64,000 nucleotides of DNA from assembly GCA_016219185.1 (NCBI GenBank), contig JACRBZ010000074.1, positions 1 to 64,000 of the forward strand. The letters run 5' to 3'. Below are positions 25,092 to 34,212 of the stretch, in pieces. Each line of letters begins with the position of its first letter. The stretch's first letter is position 1. Made by a program: the position numbers and the translations under genes. The notes under the pieces were generated by a model. It did no database searches. It saw nothing but the letters and a program-made list of their open reading frames with translations, and was not told the origin of the DNA. The stretch is from Deltaproteobacteria bacterium. GTDB taxonomy: Bacteria > Desulfobacterota > Desulfobacteria > Desulfobacterales > Desulfatirhabdiaceae.

Positions 25092-25784
25092 TCAACAGGC
25101 GTTCTCCTCTTGAATCGGAAGCACCATGATTTTTTGCGCCAGACCGCGTCCGATAACAAATCGTTTAAAATCAACCGCAATGGCCATCTGCCCCTTGCCA
25201 ATGTTGGTGATGACCTGCACCTCGTCGCCGATTCTCAGCCCCATGGACAGCAGACGCATTCGCGATTCGGAGCCGCCGATAAATTCTTTGACTTTTACCC
25301 GCTCTCCTTGATTTGCCTGAGTCAGGGACATCAATTGGGCGTGATCCTTCATGCACCGGGCACAGATGCCATACAGTTCCATTTTGTGCTGAAGGGTATG
25401 AAACCCGAATCCGGAAGCGATTTTCAACTGGAGAACTTCCAGTTCGTCATTCTGAAATTCGACGATGGCATTGCACCGGGTACAGATCATGTGATCGTGG
25501 TGCTCTCCCAGATGCATGTGTTCATATCGGATATGACCATCTTCAAACCGGTTTTTTTGCGCAAATCCGAACCGGCACATCAGTTTGAGCGTTTCCAGAA
25601 CAAAGTCGGGGGACAAAGTGTGCCCGTTTTGTTCGATCAGGGAAACCAGTTCTCCAGCCGTCACATGATGTTCGGAATTCAAAAAGATCTCAAGCACTTT
25701 CAGTCGGTCATCAAAATGATCCACGGCTTCCTGTTTAAACAGCTTTTTGAATTGATCCTTTTCCTGACGGTGAAGCTGTACCAT
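25092..25784 (-). CDS. Fur-family regulator fused to a FeoA domain
   Basis: A 230-residue fusion. Residues about 10-140 are Fur-like: a winged helix (RLKVLEIFLNSEHHVTAGELVSLIEQNG), a His-rich metal site HLGEHHDHMICTRCNAIVEF and a second CxxC (CARC). Residues about 150-230 form a FeoA-like SH3 domain (LTQANQGERVKVKEFIGG, RMRLLSMGLRIGDEVQVITNIG). It sits at the head of feoA-feoB. A metal-sensing repressor carrying an effector-like domain suggests direct coupling of the iron signal to the transporter, but that is inference. A TTGTATTTGAAAT stretch upstream (about 25800-25820) could be a binding site. Confidence 0.85.
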   Translation of the reverse strand: MVQLHRQEKDQFKKLFKQEAVDHFDDRLKVLEIFLNSEHHVTAGELVSLIEQNGHTLSPDFVLETLKLMCRFGFAQKNRFEDGHIRYEHMHLGEHHDHMICTRCNAIVEFQNDELEVLQLKIASGFGFHTLQHKMELYGICARCMKDHAQLMSLTQANQGERVKVKEFIGGSESRMRLLSMGLRIGDEVQVITNIGKGQMAIAVDFKRFVIGRGLAQKIMVLPIQEENAC

Positions 25785-25859
25785 GTCAAACTTTCCCCCA
25801 AGTTATTTCAAATACAATAAGAATCGAACGGAATGCTGTCAATGCGGGACGGATTCGGA

Positions 25860-26099
25860 TTACCGGGGGCCGGGAATGTCAAATGTTGTGCAGGAGCCGC
25901 TGGAACAGCTTCGGGTCTGGGCGGAAGCGCTCGAACTTGCACTGCCGCCGCTTACTGAGAAATTTGTACTGCTGAGAACGCGCTCAATTTCCTGGCTGTC
26001 GCATTTGGCGCATTTGATCTCGGCAGTATCCTGAGCGCTGGTAAAGAGGATTTCGAAACATTCATTGCATTTCAAACACTTAAATTCATAAATCGGCAT
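25860..26099 (-). CDS. FmdB-type zinc ribbon protein
   Basis: A 79-residue regulator-like protein of the FmdB family. MPIYEFKCLKCNECFEILF supplies the first CxxC and KCAKCDSQEIERVLSS the second. A Ser-rich tail with SCSSGSC follows. FmdB-type proteins are abundant in anaerobes and their role is poorly known; regulation of amide or methylamide use was suggested for the founding member. It lies between the iron locus and the histidine kinase on the same strand. Confidence 0.85.
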   Translation of the reverse strand: MPIYEFKCLKCNECFEILFTSAQDTAEIKCAKCDSQEIERVLSSTNFSVSGGSASSSASAQTRSCSSGSCTTFDIPGPR

Positions 26100-26158
26100 A
26101 TCGAATCTCCATAAAATTCTTTGGCCTTCAATCTTCGGCTTTTGTCCATCTGTATATT

Positions 26159-28342
26159 TTAAGACTCAAACAACAATTTTACCACAAAGCGCGCGCCTTT
26201 CCCACGGGATTTTTCAAGGGCGAGGGTGCCGCCATGTCTTTCCACGATGTCGTGACAGATGTACAGCCCCAGCCCGGTTCCCTTGCCGACAGCTTTCGTG
26301 GTAAAAAATGGTTTAAAAATATCCTGACGGATGGCATCGGGAATTCCCGGTCCGGTATCTTCACACTCAAAAATAACCTGATGATGATTTCTGTCAACAT
26401 CGGTTTTCAGAAAAATGGTTCCGGAAGATGGTGCAGCCGCCTGAACGGCATTTTGAATGATATTTAAAACCACCTGGCCCAGGCTGGCAAAATTCCCGTA
26501 AACAAGGGGCAGGTCTCCGGCGTACTGCTCGCTGATTTCGATTTTCTGGTTTTTATAAAGATTTCTCAGCATCTGCAGCGCATCCTTTACAACGGTGTTC
26601 AGGTCAATGGCATCGTCATAGGTTTGCGTCTGTCGGGACAGACCCAGCAGACTGCCGACAATGGCTTTTGCCCTGGCCAGTTCCTTCCCGGCAAAAGCCA
26701 GATCATCCTGAATTGCTGAATTCAACGGTGTATCATTTCGTGCGGAAAGATCCTCAAGGGTTGACTGAATCAGGCTCATGGCGCTGGCAAGGGGGTTATT
26801 CAATTCATGGGCCGTGCCGGCAACAAGGGTGCCGATTGCCGCCAGGCTTTCGGATCGAATCAAAACTTCCATGGCTTTTTCTTTTTCGACGAGCGCGGTT
26901 TGAAGTTCAAGGGTCCGCTCCGAAACTTTTTTCTCGAGATTTTTATTCAGGTCTTCAATTTTCCGGTAGGCTCTGGCGTTTTCGATGGATAGCGAGCTCT
27001 GGCTTGCCAGGGTTTCCAGCAGATCCAGGTCATCCGCCAGAAAGAGATCTCCGGATTTTTTGTCTCCAATCGCCAGAATTCCAATCAGGGTGTTTTCAAA
27101 AATCAGGGGAAAGACCACGGCAGCCCGGATGCTTTCCAGCTCCGCATATACCTGACGGGAAAACGCATCCTCGGATTGCTGCATCTGCGGGTCTTTCAAA
27201 AGGGGTTGAAGGCGGCGTTTCATCCATATCACCAGAGGGGAATTCTCGGAAATGGCATCCGTCGGCAAAGACGGGTCCCCGTTGTTTCGGAACCGCACGT
27301 ATGTTGGCGGCTTCGCATCATCCGATAAATACATGCAGCAGTGACTGACCTGCATGGATCCGGAAATCGTTTCAATCAGCAGGGCGGCGATCTGCTGAAT
27401 GTCCAGTACAGCGGAAATGGTTTGACTCAACTGCTTGATGGTTCGTCTGTATTCATATCTGCCCTTGAAGAAATACCGGTCAACCAGGATCTGTATTCGT
27501 GTTTTTACCGGACCGAAAATAACCACCACCAGAATAAAGAAAAATATCGGAAAATATACCGAGTTCGATATGTCGATGCCCGAAGCGCTCTTGTGGATTA
27601 CCGTGACAACCAGGGCGTATATCAGGGTAAGCATGATGGAAAGAATTGAATATATAACGCTTTTTCGAATCAGCAGCCCCATATCCAGCAAATCGTAACG
27701 AAAGAGTCCCACGGCAAAAATGGACAGGGGGATAAAGCTGAAATTTCCCGGCGGATATACCGTGTATCCCAGCAGCGGAAGCGTGTTCATGCCGATCAGA
27801 AAACCGAGAATGCCAAATCCGCAAAAAAGATACTTCAGCCGGTTTTTCAGGACACTTTGGGTTTCCCGCTGAATGGCCTGATGGATCAGTATCAAAACAT
27901 AAACCGCGGCGCCGGCCGTCTCGATTCCCATCAGAACATACAGAGCGCCGCCTTTTCCGAAATAGCCAAAGCTGTGCCGCTGCATTTCGGCAATAAACAG
28001 GGGGGTTGGGGTAAAGCACATCAGAATAAAGGCAAAAAAATAAGCTGTCCGGATCAGCCAGAGGCGGCCGGGAATTTTTAGATAGGCATGAAAAAAATGG
28101 ATATAAAGGGGGATCAGGTAAACGATGAAGAAATGGTCCAGTCGGCTGATAAAAAGAGCTGTTTGGGAGGATTTGCAGTTAAAAATCACCAGGATGTCGA
28201 TGTAGAGAAAAGCGCCCAGTATGCAAATCACGGTAAAGAGACGGTTGATTTGTTTTTTTCGACCGCGTGAAGCAGACAGGCAGGCCAGGGAGACAAAACA
28301 GCATAACGTTAAAAACGGCGGAATACTGTATAAAAGTCTCAT
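26159..28342 (-). CDS. membrane sensor histidine kinase with GAF domain (PrsK-like layout)
   Basis: A 727-residue kinase. About 230 residues of membrane helices (7TMR-HisKA-like) lead to a coiled region and a GAF domain (IAALLIETISGSMQVSHC to LAIGDKKSG). A HisKA box follows, with His512 in GTAHELNNPLASAMS, then an HATPase domain (NIIQNAVQAA, DTGPGIPD, GKGTGLGLYICHDIVERHGG). No response regulator lies next to it in the window. Its ATG overlaps the recN stop as ATGA, so it is translationally coupled to recN. Confidence 0.85.
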   Translation of the reverse strand: MRLLYSIPPFLTLCCFVSLACLSASRGRKKQINRLFTVICILGAFLYIDILVIFNCKSSQTALFISRLDHFFIVYLIPLYIHFFHAYLKIPGRLWLIRTAYFFAFILMCFTPTPLFIAEMQRHSFGYFGKGGALYVLMGIETAGAAVYVLILIHQAIQRETQSVLKNRLKYLFCGFGILGFLIGMNTLPLLGYTVYPPGNFSFIPLSIFAVGLFRYDLLDMGLLIRKSVIYSILSIMLTLIYALVVTVIHKSASGIDISNSVYFPIFFFILVVVIFGPVKTRIQILVDRYFFKGRYEYRRTIKQLSQTISAVLDIQQIAALLIETISGSMQVSHCCMYLSDDAKPPTYVRFRNNGDPSLPTDAISENSPLVIWMKRRLQPLLKDPQMQQSEDAFSRQVYAELESIRAAVVFPLIFENTLIGILAIGDKKSGDLFLADDLDLLETLASQSSLSIENARAYRKIEDLNKNLEKKVSERTLELQTALVEKEKAMEVLIRSESLAAIGTLVAGTAHELNNPLASAMSLIQSTLEDLSARNDTPLNSAIQDDLAFAGKELARAKAIVGSLLGLSRQTQTYDDAIDLNTVVKDALQMLRNLYKNQKIEISEQYAGDLPLVYGNFASLGQVVLNIIQNAVQAAAPSSGTIFLKTDVDRNHHQVIFECEDTGPGIPDAIRQDIFKPFFTTKAVGKGTGLGLYICHDIVERHGGTLALEKSRGKGARFVVKLLFES

Positions 28343-30051
28343 GACGATTCAAGCAGTTCGCGGGCATGTTCCCAGGCGGCGGGGGTAAGGGTTTCGCCGC
28401 CCAGCATTCGCGCCAGTTCATGAACCCTGTCTTCGGGATTCAATGCCTGAATGGTTGTGGATGTCCGGCCTTCCTGAACATTCTTGGTGATTCTGAAATG
28501 GTGGTTCCCGAATCTGGCAATCTGTGGCAGATGGGTGATGCAGATGACCTGATGATGTCTGGAGAGATCCAGAAGTTTTTTCCCGACAACCTCCGCCACG
28601 CCCCCGCCAATGCCCGAGTCCACTTCATCAAAAATGACGGTTTCTACGGAGTCAGTACTTGAGAGAATGGCTTTCAAGGCCAGGACCACCCGGGAGAGCT
28701 CTCCGCCTGAAGCGATCTGGGAAAGAGGCTTTAATGCTTCGCCCGGATTCGGGGCGATCAGAAAAACCGCCCGATCCACGCCGTATTCGGCCAGAACCTT
28801 GCCTTCACAGGTCAAAAACGGATCGGAGGCGTTATCCGCCGGCGTGTTGCGAAGAGCGATCTCAAACCGGGTATGGGGCATTTTAAGCGCGCCAAGCTCT
28901 GTTTCGACGCGTTGGGCCAGGGCAGCGGCTGCATGCGCGCGACGGCTCGACAGGGTGGTTGCCACCTGGCATAACCGGACATGATGCCGGGCCAATGCGG
29001 TTTGGGTTTCCTCCAGTGTACCGGAAAGGTGTTCGATGTCGAACAGTTCTTTTTCGATTTCGGTCAGCCTGGCCAGCACCGCATCCAAGGAGCCTCCGTA
29101 CTTTCGTTTGAGTTTATGTAAGAAATCAATTCTGGCATCGACCGCATCAAGCCGGCCTTCGTCGGTTTCGATGGTGTGAAGATAGGTTCGCAGGCCTTCG
29201 ACAATATCCTCGATCCGGTACACGGCGTCTGCCAGCGACGCAGAGAAAGAGGCCAGGCCCGGATCGATCTGGGCCGCCTTATCCATTGTTTTTCGAATGG
29301 TTGAAAGACGCTCGGATACGGCGCCGCTTCCCCCATACAGGTTCTCGATGCTGTCCTGAACCGCCTGGTAGAGCATTCCGGCGTGCTTCAGCCGGTTCCG
29401 GTCCTTTTCAAGTTCCGAATCTTCTCCGGAATGGACGTGGGCCTCGGAGATTTCATTTTTTTGAAAAGAAAGCAGATCGATTCGTTCCGACTGGCGAAGG
29501 GCGGCTGTCTGCAGGCGATGCAGATTCTGAATCAGGGGCAACATGGCGTGATAACCGGCGTAAACTTCATTTCGAAGGGCCAAAAGATCTCTTGTCAGCC
29601 CCCCGAACTGATCCAGGGTCAGCAGGTGCTGATCTTCCTTTAACAGCCCCTGATGGGCATGCTGTCCGGAGATGGACGCCAGGCTTTCGGTGATGGCTGC
29701 CAGAACCTGAATGGTTGCCAGCCTGCCGTTTACAAAAATGCGATGCCGATCGGTTATGGAAATGATTCGCCGGATCAGAAGCCCCTCGCTGGGGTCGTAT
29801 CCGTGGGATGCCATCACAGCGGCCGTGCGGCTCTCCGGTGAAATGAAAAACAAGGCTTCCAGTTCCGCGGCTTCCGCGCCCGATCGGATCATGGCAGCGC
29901 CCGCGCGGCTTCCCAGCAGGAGATTGACGGCCTGAAGGATGATGGATTTTCCGGCCCCGGTTTCGCCGCTTAAGATGGTCAATCCTTCGGAAAAGGATAT
30001 CCGGAGGTCATCGATGATGGCAAAATTTTTAATGGAAAGTTCTTGAAGCAT
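28339..30051 (-). CDS. recN: DNA repair ATPase RecN
   Basis: A 570-residue SMC-like protein: MLQELSIKNFAIIDDLRISF at the N-terminus, Walker A GETGAGKS, a central coiled coil, ABC signature LSQIASGGELSRVVLALK, and Walker B VIFDEVDSGIGGGVAEVVG. RecN binds DNA ends during double-strand-break repair. The start at 30051 gives the usual N-terminus; the frame extends to 30279 but that part does not resemble RecN. The last bases overlap the sensor kinase start. Confidence 0.95.
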   Translation of the reverse strand: MLQELSIKNFAIIDDLRISFSEGLTILSGETGAGKSIILQAVNLLLGSRAGAAMIRSGAEAAELEALFFISPESRTAAVMASHGYDPSEGLLIRRIISITDRHRIFVNGRLATIQVLAAITESLASISGQHAHQGLLKEDQHLLTLDQFGGLTRDLLALRNEVYAGYHAMLPLIQNLHRLQTAALRQSERIDLLSFQKNEISEAHVHSGEDSELEKDRNRLKHAGMLYQAVQDSIENLYGGSGAVSERLSTIRKTMDKAAQIDPGLASFSASLADAVYRIEDIVEGLRTYLHTIETDEGRLDAVDARIDFLHKLKRKYGGSLDAVLARLTEIEKELFDIEHLSGTLEETQTALARHHVRLCQVATTLSSRRAHAAAALAQRVETELGALKMPHTRFEIALRNTPADNASDPFLTCEGKVLAEYGVDRAVFLIAPNPGEALKPLSQIASGGELSRVVLALKAILSSTDSVETVIFDEVDSGIGGGVAEVVGKKLLDLSRHHQVICITHLPQIARFGNHHFRITKNVQEGRTSTTIQALNPEDRVHELARMLGGETLTPAAWEHARELLESS

Positions 30052-30094
30052 AAGAATTCGCAAAAAAAATGTGAAAATATGAAGCAGGTTGTGC

Positions 30095-30505
30095 TCACAC
30101 GCCCCGCTGCCGGATGGCCTCTTCGATTTGGCGCGTCGGGTATCCCAGGATGGTGCGCACCGGGCCTGAATATTCGAGCACGGTAAACAGGCTGCCCTTG
30201 ATTCGATATTCAGAGTCCCAATCGATGCCGAAACCCGCAGAATTTTCATTGATCGTAAACGGCTGTTTTTCGCCGTCAAGGCTCAGGCATCTGGCGCGCC
30301 CTTCATCGGGATCCAGTACCCACGCATCTCCTGTTTCCGTGGAAAAGAAAATCAACTGCCCCAGAGCCAATAACCGCGCTTCTCGCTGATGCGACAACTG
30401 GACAATGGTATTGAGTTCCTGACTGAGAGACGGATGCTTCGGATTCTGGCTGATGGGCTTCGATTGCGGTTTTTTGGTTCTGGACGGTTTTTTTCGCTTT
30501 CCCAT
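30095..30505 (-). CDS. conserved-looking hypothetical protein
   Basis: A 136-residue soluble protein with a very basic N-terminus (GKRKKPSRTKKPQSK). A compact domain follows: LNTIVQLSHQREARLLALGQ, FFSTETGDAWVLDPDEG, and GYPTRQIEEAIRQRG at the end. I do not recognise the family. The start at 30505 follows GGGAGG; the frame extends to 30559. It is 43 bases upstream of recN and on the same strand. Confidence 0.7.
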   Translation of the reverse strand: MGKRKKPSRTKKPQSKPISQNPKHPSLSQELNTIVQLSHQREARLLALGQLIFFSTETGDAWVLDPDEGRARCLSLDGEKQPFTINENSAGFGIDWDSEYRIKGSLFTVLEYSGPVRTILGYPTRQIEEAIRQRGV

Positions 30506-30611
30506 TTTCCCTCCCGCACTTGAGGACAAAGACTGCATAAATAATAATGAATATTTCACAATATGGGCCGTAAAGCAATCGGTTGTTTAATGTTTCAGGA
30601 ATCCAGAATAG

Positions 30612-31883
30612 TCATTCAAAGCCGAAATCCGGCGACGTTGACGCAGGCGATTTATTGACCAGCATGCTGGCGTTGGGGATTATCGCCAACGCGCCCTCGT
30701 GTGCGTCCACGATTTTTTGTACCTGGCTTGCCGAAAGACATTCAAACCCGATCCGCCTGGCAATGGATGGGGCAAGGCTTGTTACCAGGCCGATACGAAT
30801 GCGTTTCAACTTGGCCATCATGGCCAGAGCCGTGCCCCCATTGCCCACATAGCTTGCGGTCAGTTGGTCAAAGGCCGCATCCCGGTTCTCCATTTCGAAC
30901 CAGGGCAGGAAAGTCCGGGAGCCGATCCCGTCTCTGCATTGGGCCAGCACGATCAGCCAGCCGCCGTCGCGCACAAACGCGGCTGCGTTGTGAATGGCCT
31001 TGTGGCTCTGAATGAAATTGATATCCTTGGGAAAGCCGCCGCAGGAGGCCAGAACCCCTTCGAATCGATCCGCGACCTGCATTTCGCAAAAAGCCCCGTG
31101 CGCGGCGCAGGCCTTGCGAAAATGCCCGGTTCCCCGGCCAATCAACAAATCGCATACCCGGCCATGGCTGTCCAGGATGCCGTGAATGGCCATGTCGGCA
31201 GGCCGGAAGGCTTCATATTCAGCAAGATCCTCGGCCAGGGGATTGCCGTCCAGCACGCCCGGCTGGCATCCGGGAGCCAGAGAGCGCATCTTCTGGTCCA
31301 GAAACAGCCCATGGTTTGCATAGATGGCTTTTTTCTCCCCCAGTCCGGGAAAAAGCAATTTCCTGCCGCCGCCGTAACCGGCGAAATAGTGGTGCGAGAT
31401 GGCGCCAAAGGTTATGATGCAACTGGCCGCAAGGCAATCGGAGCGAAAGCGTACCGGTGTTCCCCTTCGGGTCTTTCCCAGGGTGACAAACCCTACGGCA
31501 TCATCACAGCAGTGATGGACCCATCGGCAGCGCTCATAGGCCGGGCCGTAGACCCTGCGGCATTCATCATCACTCTGGCGTTCATGGGTGCCATAAGCAA
31601 TATGGATGGAGATGGCATCTTTTTCCGCGCCCTTCATTTCCAGTGAATCCAGAAGTAGCGGCAAGTATTGGGGATAGCCGCACAGGCGGGTCTTGTCGGC
31701 CACCACAATGGCGGGGCCACGTAAGTCCAGGGTCTCCTGGTTCAAATAAGCGGTTAGTCGCCGGCCAAAGCGTTCTTCATCCATTTGCGGCGTCATATCC
31801 CGCACCGTCAGCATTTTCGGGGCTCGAAGGAAATGAAATTCGACGAGCTCCGTTCCATGGGCCAGGGAAATGGACAGGGTCAT
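30612..31883 (-). CDS. LarA-type nickel-pincer racemase domain protein
   Basis: A 423-residue DUF2088/LarA protein. The N-terminal half has IHIAYGTHERQSDDE and FGAISHHYFAGYGGGRKLLFPG. Lys175 in GGGRK aligns with the lysine that holds the nickel-pincer nucleotide in lactate racemase. The C-terminal half has CGGFPKDINFIQSHKAIHNA. LarA-like enzymes racemise or epimerise 2-hydroxy acids. The cofactor genes larB, larC and larE are not in the window. The D-hydroxyacid oxidase at 13697 could use such a product, but the two are far apart. Confidence 0.8.
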   Translation of the reverse strand: MTLSISLAHGTELVEFHFLRAPKMLTVRDMTPQMDEERFGRRLTAYLNQETLDLRGPAIVVADKTRLCGYPQYLPLLLDSLEMKGAEKDAISIHIAYGTHERQSDDECRRVYGPAYERCRWVHHCCDDAVGFVTLGKTRRGTPVRFRSDCLAASCIITFGAISHHYFAGYGGGRKLLFPGLGEKKAIYANHGLFLDQKMRSLAPGCQPGVLDGNPLAEDLAEYEAFRPADMAIHGILDSHGRVCDLLIGRGTGHFRKACAAHGAFCEMQVADRFEGVLASCGGFPKDINFIQSHKAIHNAAAFVRDGGWLIVLAQCRDGIGSRTFLPWFEMENRDAAFDQLTASYVGNGGTALAMMAKLKRIRIGLVTSLAPSIARRIGFECLSASQVQKIVDAHEGALAIIPNASMLVNKSPASTSPDFGFE

Positions 31884-31891
31884 AGTGCTCT

Positions 31892-32410
31892 TTAAGGTTT
31901 TTCAGGAGGAGCAATTGTTTTAAACTTGTCTTTTATCGCCCCACAAATCGGGCATTTGTCCGGAGCCTCTTTGTCCGTGACGTATCCGCAAACCTGACAG
32001 ACATGATAGGCTTTTACGATGTCCTTGATTACATCGTAAATGGCGCGCTCATATAATTTCGAGTGAATGGCTTCGGCGTCCCTGGCCTGGCTGAATATCA
32101 GCGCCGCTGCCTGCTCGCCTTCTTGTTCGGCAACCGAGATAAAATCCGGATATTCATTTTCGCTGATGGATTTTTCGCGTTTAAAAGAATTCTTCAGATT
32201 GGTGTCCGTATCTTTTACAATCATGTCTTTGACAAGGGACAGATTTCGAGCTGCATGAACCCGTTCTGCCTCGGCAATGGCACGGAACAGCAGCGCAATC
32301 TGCGGAACCTCTTCTTCTTCAGCCTTTTCAGCATAGGCCAGAAGCCTGAAATATGCCTTTGCCTCGCCAACGAAAGCCGTGTAAACGTTTTCTTTTGTTT
32401 TTTCCTTCAT
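31892..32410 (-). CDS. rubrerythrin
   Basis: A 172-residue rubrerythrin with an N-terminal ferritin-like diiron domain (YTAFVGEAKAYFRLLAYAEKAEEEE, EAERVHAARN, DAEAIHSKLYERAI) and a C-terminal rubredoxin-like Fe(Cys)4 domain (CQVCGYV, CPICGAIK). It reduces hydrogen peroxide with electrons from NADH via other carriers, in the cytosol. It lies nine bases downstream of the LarA-like gene's opposite end with no spacing for a separate terminator, so the two may share a transcript. Confidence 0.9.
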   Translation of the reverse strand: MKEKTKENVYTAFVGEAKAYFRLLAYAEKAEEEEVPQIALLFRAIAEAERVHAARNLSLVKDMIVKDTDTNLKNSFKREKSISENEYPDFISVAEQEGEQAAALIFSQARDAEAIHSKLYERAIYDVIKDIVKAYHVCQVCGYVTDKEAPDKCPICGAIKDKFKTIAPPEKP

Positions 32411-32583
32411 GCGAAAACCCCCGTATTAAGATCGTTGATCAAAAACTGCCTGATGGACAGGTCCCGATTTTTTCATATGCCAAGGATTCAGGTTTATGTT
32501 ATGGGTATAAAACGTTATTTGGGTCTGGCTTCAAATTCGATGAAAGAATGCGCCCGATCAATGGTGCTCCGGGTGATTATCCA

Positions 32584-32611
32584 CTATCAGTCAGTCGTTT
32601 ATGACTGATAG
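32584..32611. repeat. 10-bp perfect inverted repeat upstream of methyltransferase gene
   Basis: CTATCAGTCA (32584-32593) and TGACTGATAG (32602-32611) are perfect complements around an eight-base loop. They lie between the divergent rubrerythrin and methyltransferase genes. The position fits an operator for either gene or a 5' hairpin in the methyltransferase message. A short A-rich stretch follows. Confidence 0.45.
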
Positions 32612-32683
32612 CAAAACAAGGGGGAGATTGCAACGTGTTGTTGCAGCATGAAATGTCAACATGACCGACAGGAAAAACCACTA

Positions 32684-33193
32684 ATGAGCAGACTCGATAG
32701 TTTTATTCGGCGAATGCTTGCCCAGCGGGCATGTCTGAACTGGGCTGCCGAAGCTGTCGCCGATATCGCCGGGCCAGTCCTGGAGCTGGGCCTTGGCAAC
32801 GGACGCACCTATGACCATCTGCGGGAGCTCTTACCCGAAAGGGAGATCTATGTTTTTGAGCGGGCCGCGAGGTCTTCTGTCCGGGCGCATGCCATGTCTC
32901 TTCCTCCGGAGAAATTTCTGATTCTCGGGGACATCGAAGACACCCTGATATCCGTGGCCACCCGTCTGCCCGCAAAGGCGGCGCTGGCTCACAACGATCT
33001 GGGAACCAGCGATGCCAGGGCTTATGAAACGCTTGCCTTAAGATTTGGAGAGCTGCTGATACAGTTGATGGCTCCTGGAGGGATCATCGTTTCCAATGTC
33101 ATGCTGCTGGTTTCGGGACTGATATCCCTTGACACGCCTCCTGGCGTGAAGCCCGGCAGATATTTCATTTATCGGAATTTAAGGAATGTTTGA
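32684..33193 (+). CDS. SAM-dependent methyltransferase-like protein
   Basis: A 169-residue Rossmann-fold protein. GPVLELGLGNGRTYDHLREL resembles motif I of class I methyltransferases, and YVFERAA gives the acidic end of strand 2. LMAPGGIIVSNVMLLVSG is a later strand. The C-terminus LDTPPGVKPGRYFIYRN is distinctive. The target is unknown. The stop overlaps the start of the next gene (TGATG), so they are coupled. The start at 32684 was chosen for AGGA upstream; the frame extends to 32648. Confidence 0.65.
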   Translation: MSRLDSFIRRMLAQRACLNWAAEAVADIAGPVLELGLGNGRTYDHLRELLPEREIYVFERAARSSVRAHAMSLPPEKFLILGDIEDTLISVATRLPAKAALAHNDLGTSDARAYETLALRFGELLIQLMAPGGIIVSNVMLLVSGLISLDTPPGVKPGRYFIYRNLRNV

Positions 33194-33585
33194 TGAAAAA
33201 GCTGTTATTGTTTTTTGCGGCGGGATGTGTGGGCGCTCTGGCAAACAGTTTAACCATCTGGTTCTTCGGCCATCAGGGGATAACCCGGTCGATCGGGGTA
33301 GCCATGTCGCCAGCGTTGAGTCCTGAGTGGCTGTACCCGAGGATTGTGTGGGGAGGGTTGTGGGGCCTGCTTTTCATACTTCCGATGCTCAATTCGCGAT
33401 TGTTTGCAAAAGGCAGTATATTAAGTCTGTTCCCCACCGCGGTTCAACTGTTTATCATTTTTCCATATGTGGCCCATAAAGGTATCGCGGGGTTCAAACT
33501 GGGTCTCTATACGCCGGTTTGCGTGCTGTTTTTTAATTGGGTGTGGGGCATGGTTACCGCGTTAACGATCAAGCTGGCCAAATAA
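33193..33585 (+). CDS. small integral membrane protein
   Basis: A 130-residue protein with about four membrane helices (LLLFFAAGCVGALANSL, IVWGGLWGLLFILPML, SLFPTAVQLFIIFPYV, VCVLFFNWVWGMVTAL). It resembles YagU-like or other small inner-membrane families, and no residue pattern gives a function. It is translationally coupled to the methyltransferase-like gene upstream and ends just before a strong hairpin. Confidence 0.7.
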   Translation: MKKLLLFFAAGCVGALANSLTIWFFGHQGITRSIGVAMSPALSPEWLYPRIVWGGLWGLLFILPMLNSRLFAKGSILSLFPTAVQLFIIFPYVAHKGIAGFKLGLYTPVCVLFFNWVWGMVTALTIKLAK

Positions 33586-33607
33586 GCCCTGCAGACAAAT
33601 AGGTAAA

Positions 33608-33637
33608 GGGGGATAAGGCGTAATCGCCCTATCCCCC
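33608..33637. terminator. bidirectional hairpin terminator between convergent genes
   Basis: GGGGGATA (33608-33615) and GGCG pair with CGCC and TATCCCCC (33630-33637) around a TAAT loop with one A-C mismatch. The stem lies between a rightward membrane-protein gene and a leftward rubrerythrin gene, where a shared terminator is expected. Confidence 0.65.
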
Positions 33638-33684
33638 CTCTGGTGTTCACAAGCATTTTGGATGTTGCCGCCGTGGCTTTTTTC

Positions 33685-34179
33685 TTAATCCACCCTGGCA
33701 AATGCCTTTGCTTTTGCCATGCAGACAGGGCAGGAATCGGGTGGCTCGTTTTCACAGGTATATCCGCATACCGAGCAGACATAATAATCCGTCATCTCCT
33801 GATTGCTCAAGTCATAGATCGCTTTGTGGTAAAGGTCCGCATGAATCTTTTCCACTTCATTGGCGTAGGTAAAAGTCCGGAGCGCATTCTTATCGCCTTC
33901 TGCTTCCGCGGTTTTGATCATTTCGGGGTACATGGATTTAAACTCATGGGTTTCGCCGGCCAGTGCTTCCTTCAGATTCTCTGCCGTTGTTTTGATGCCC
34001 CCTGCTGTTCGAAGATGGTTGTGGGCATGAATGGTTTCCGCTTCGGCCGCGGCCCTGAAGAGTCTGGCCGTACGGGGATAACCCTCTTTTTCAGCCTGTT
34101 TGGCGAACGCAAGGTATTTCCTGTTGGCCTGGGATTCACCGGCAAAAGCATCCATCAAGTTTTTCTGTGACTTAGTCAT
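33685..34179 (-). CDS. rbr: rubrerythrin
   Basis: A 164-residue rubrerythrin with the diiron motifs (AFAGESQANRKYLAFAKQAEKEGY, EAETIHAHNH, EVEKIHADLYHKAI) and a rubredoxin domain (CSVCGYTCENEPPDSCPVCMAK). It detoxifies hydrogen peroxide. It is the last gene of the operon that begins with the DVU0772 protein and perR, so it is likely derepressed when PerR is oxidised. Confidence 0.92.
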   Translation of the reverse strand: MTKSQKNLMDAFAGESQANRKYLAFAKQAEKEGYPRTARLFRAAAEAETIHAHNHLRTAGGIKTTAENLKEALAGETHEFKSMYPEMIKTAEAEGDKNALRTFTYANEVEKIHADLYHKAIYDLSNQEMTDYYVCSVCGYTCENEPPDSCPVCMAKAKAFARVD

Positions 34180-34212
34180 GGCATCTCCTTTTTTGTTAAT
34201 TGTTGTGATTAT

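Noticed and set aside
32584..32611. Terminator for the rubrerythrin gene
   Set aside because: It lies upstream of both divergent genes, so it cannot end either; kept as an inverted repeat.
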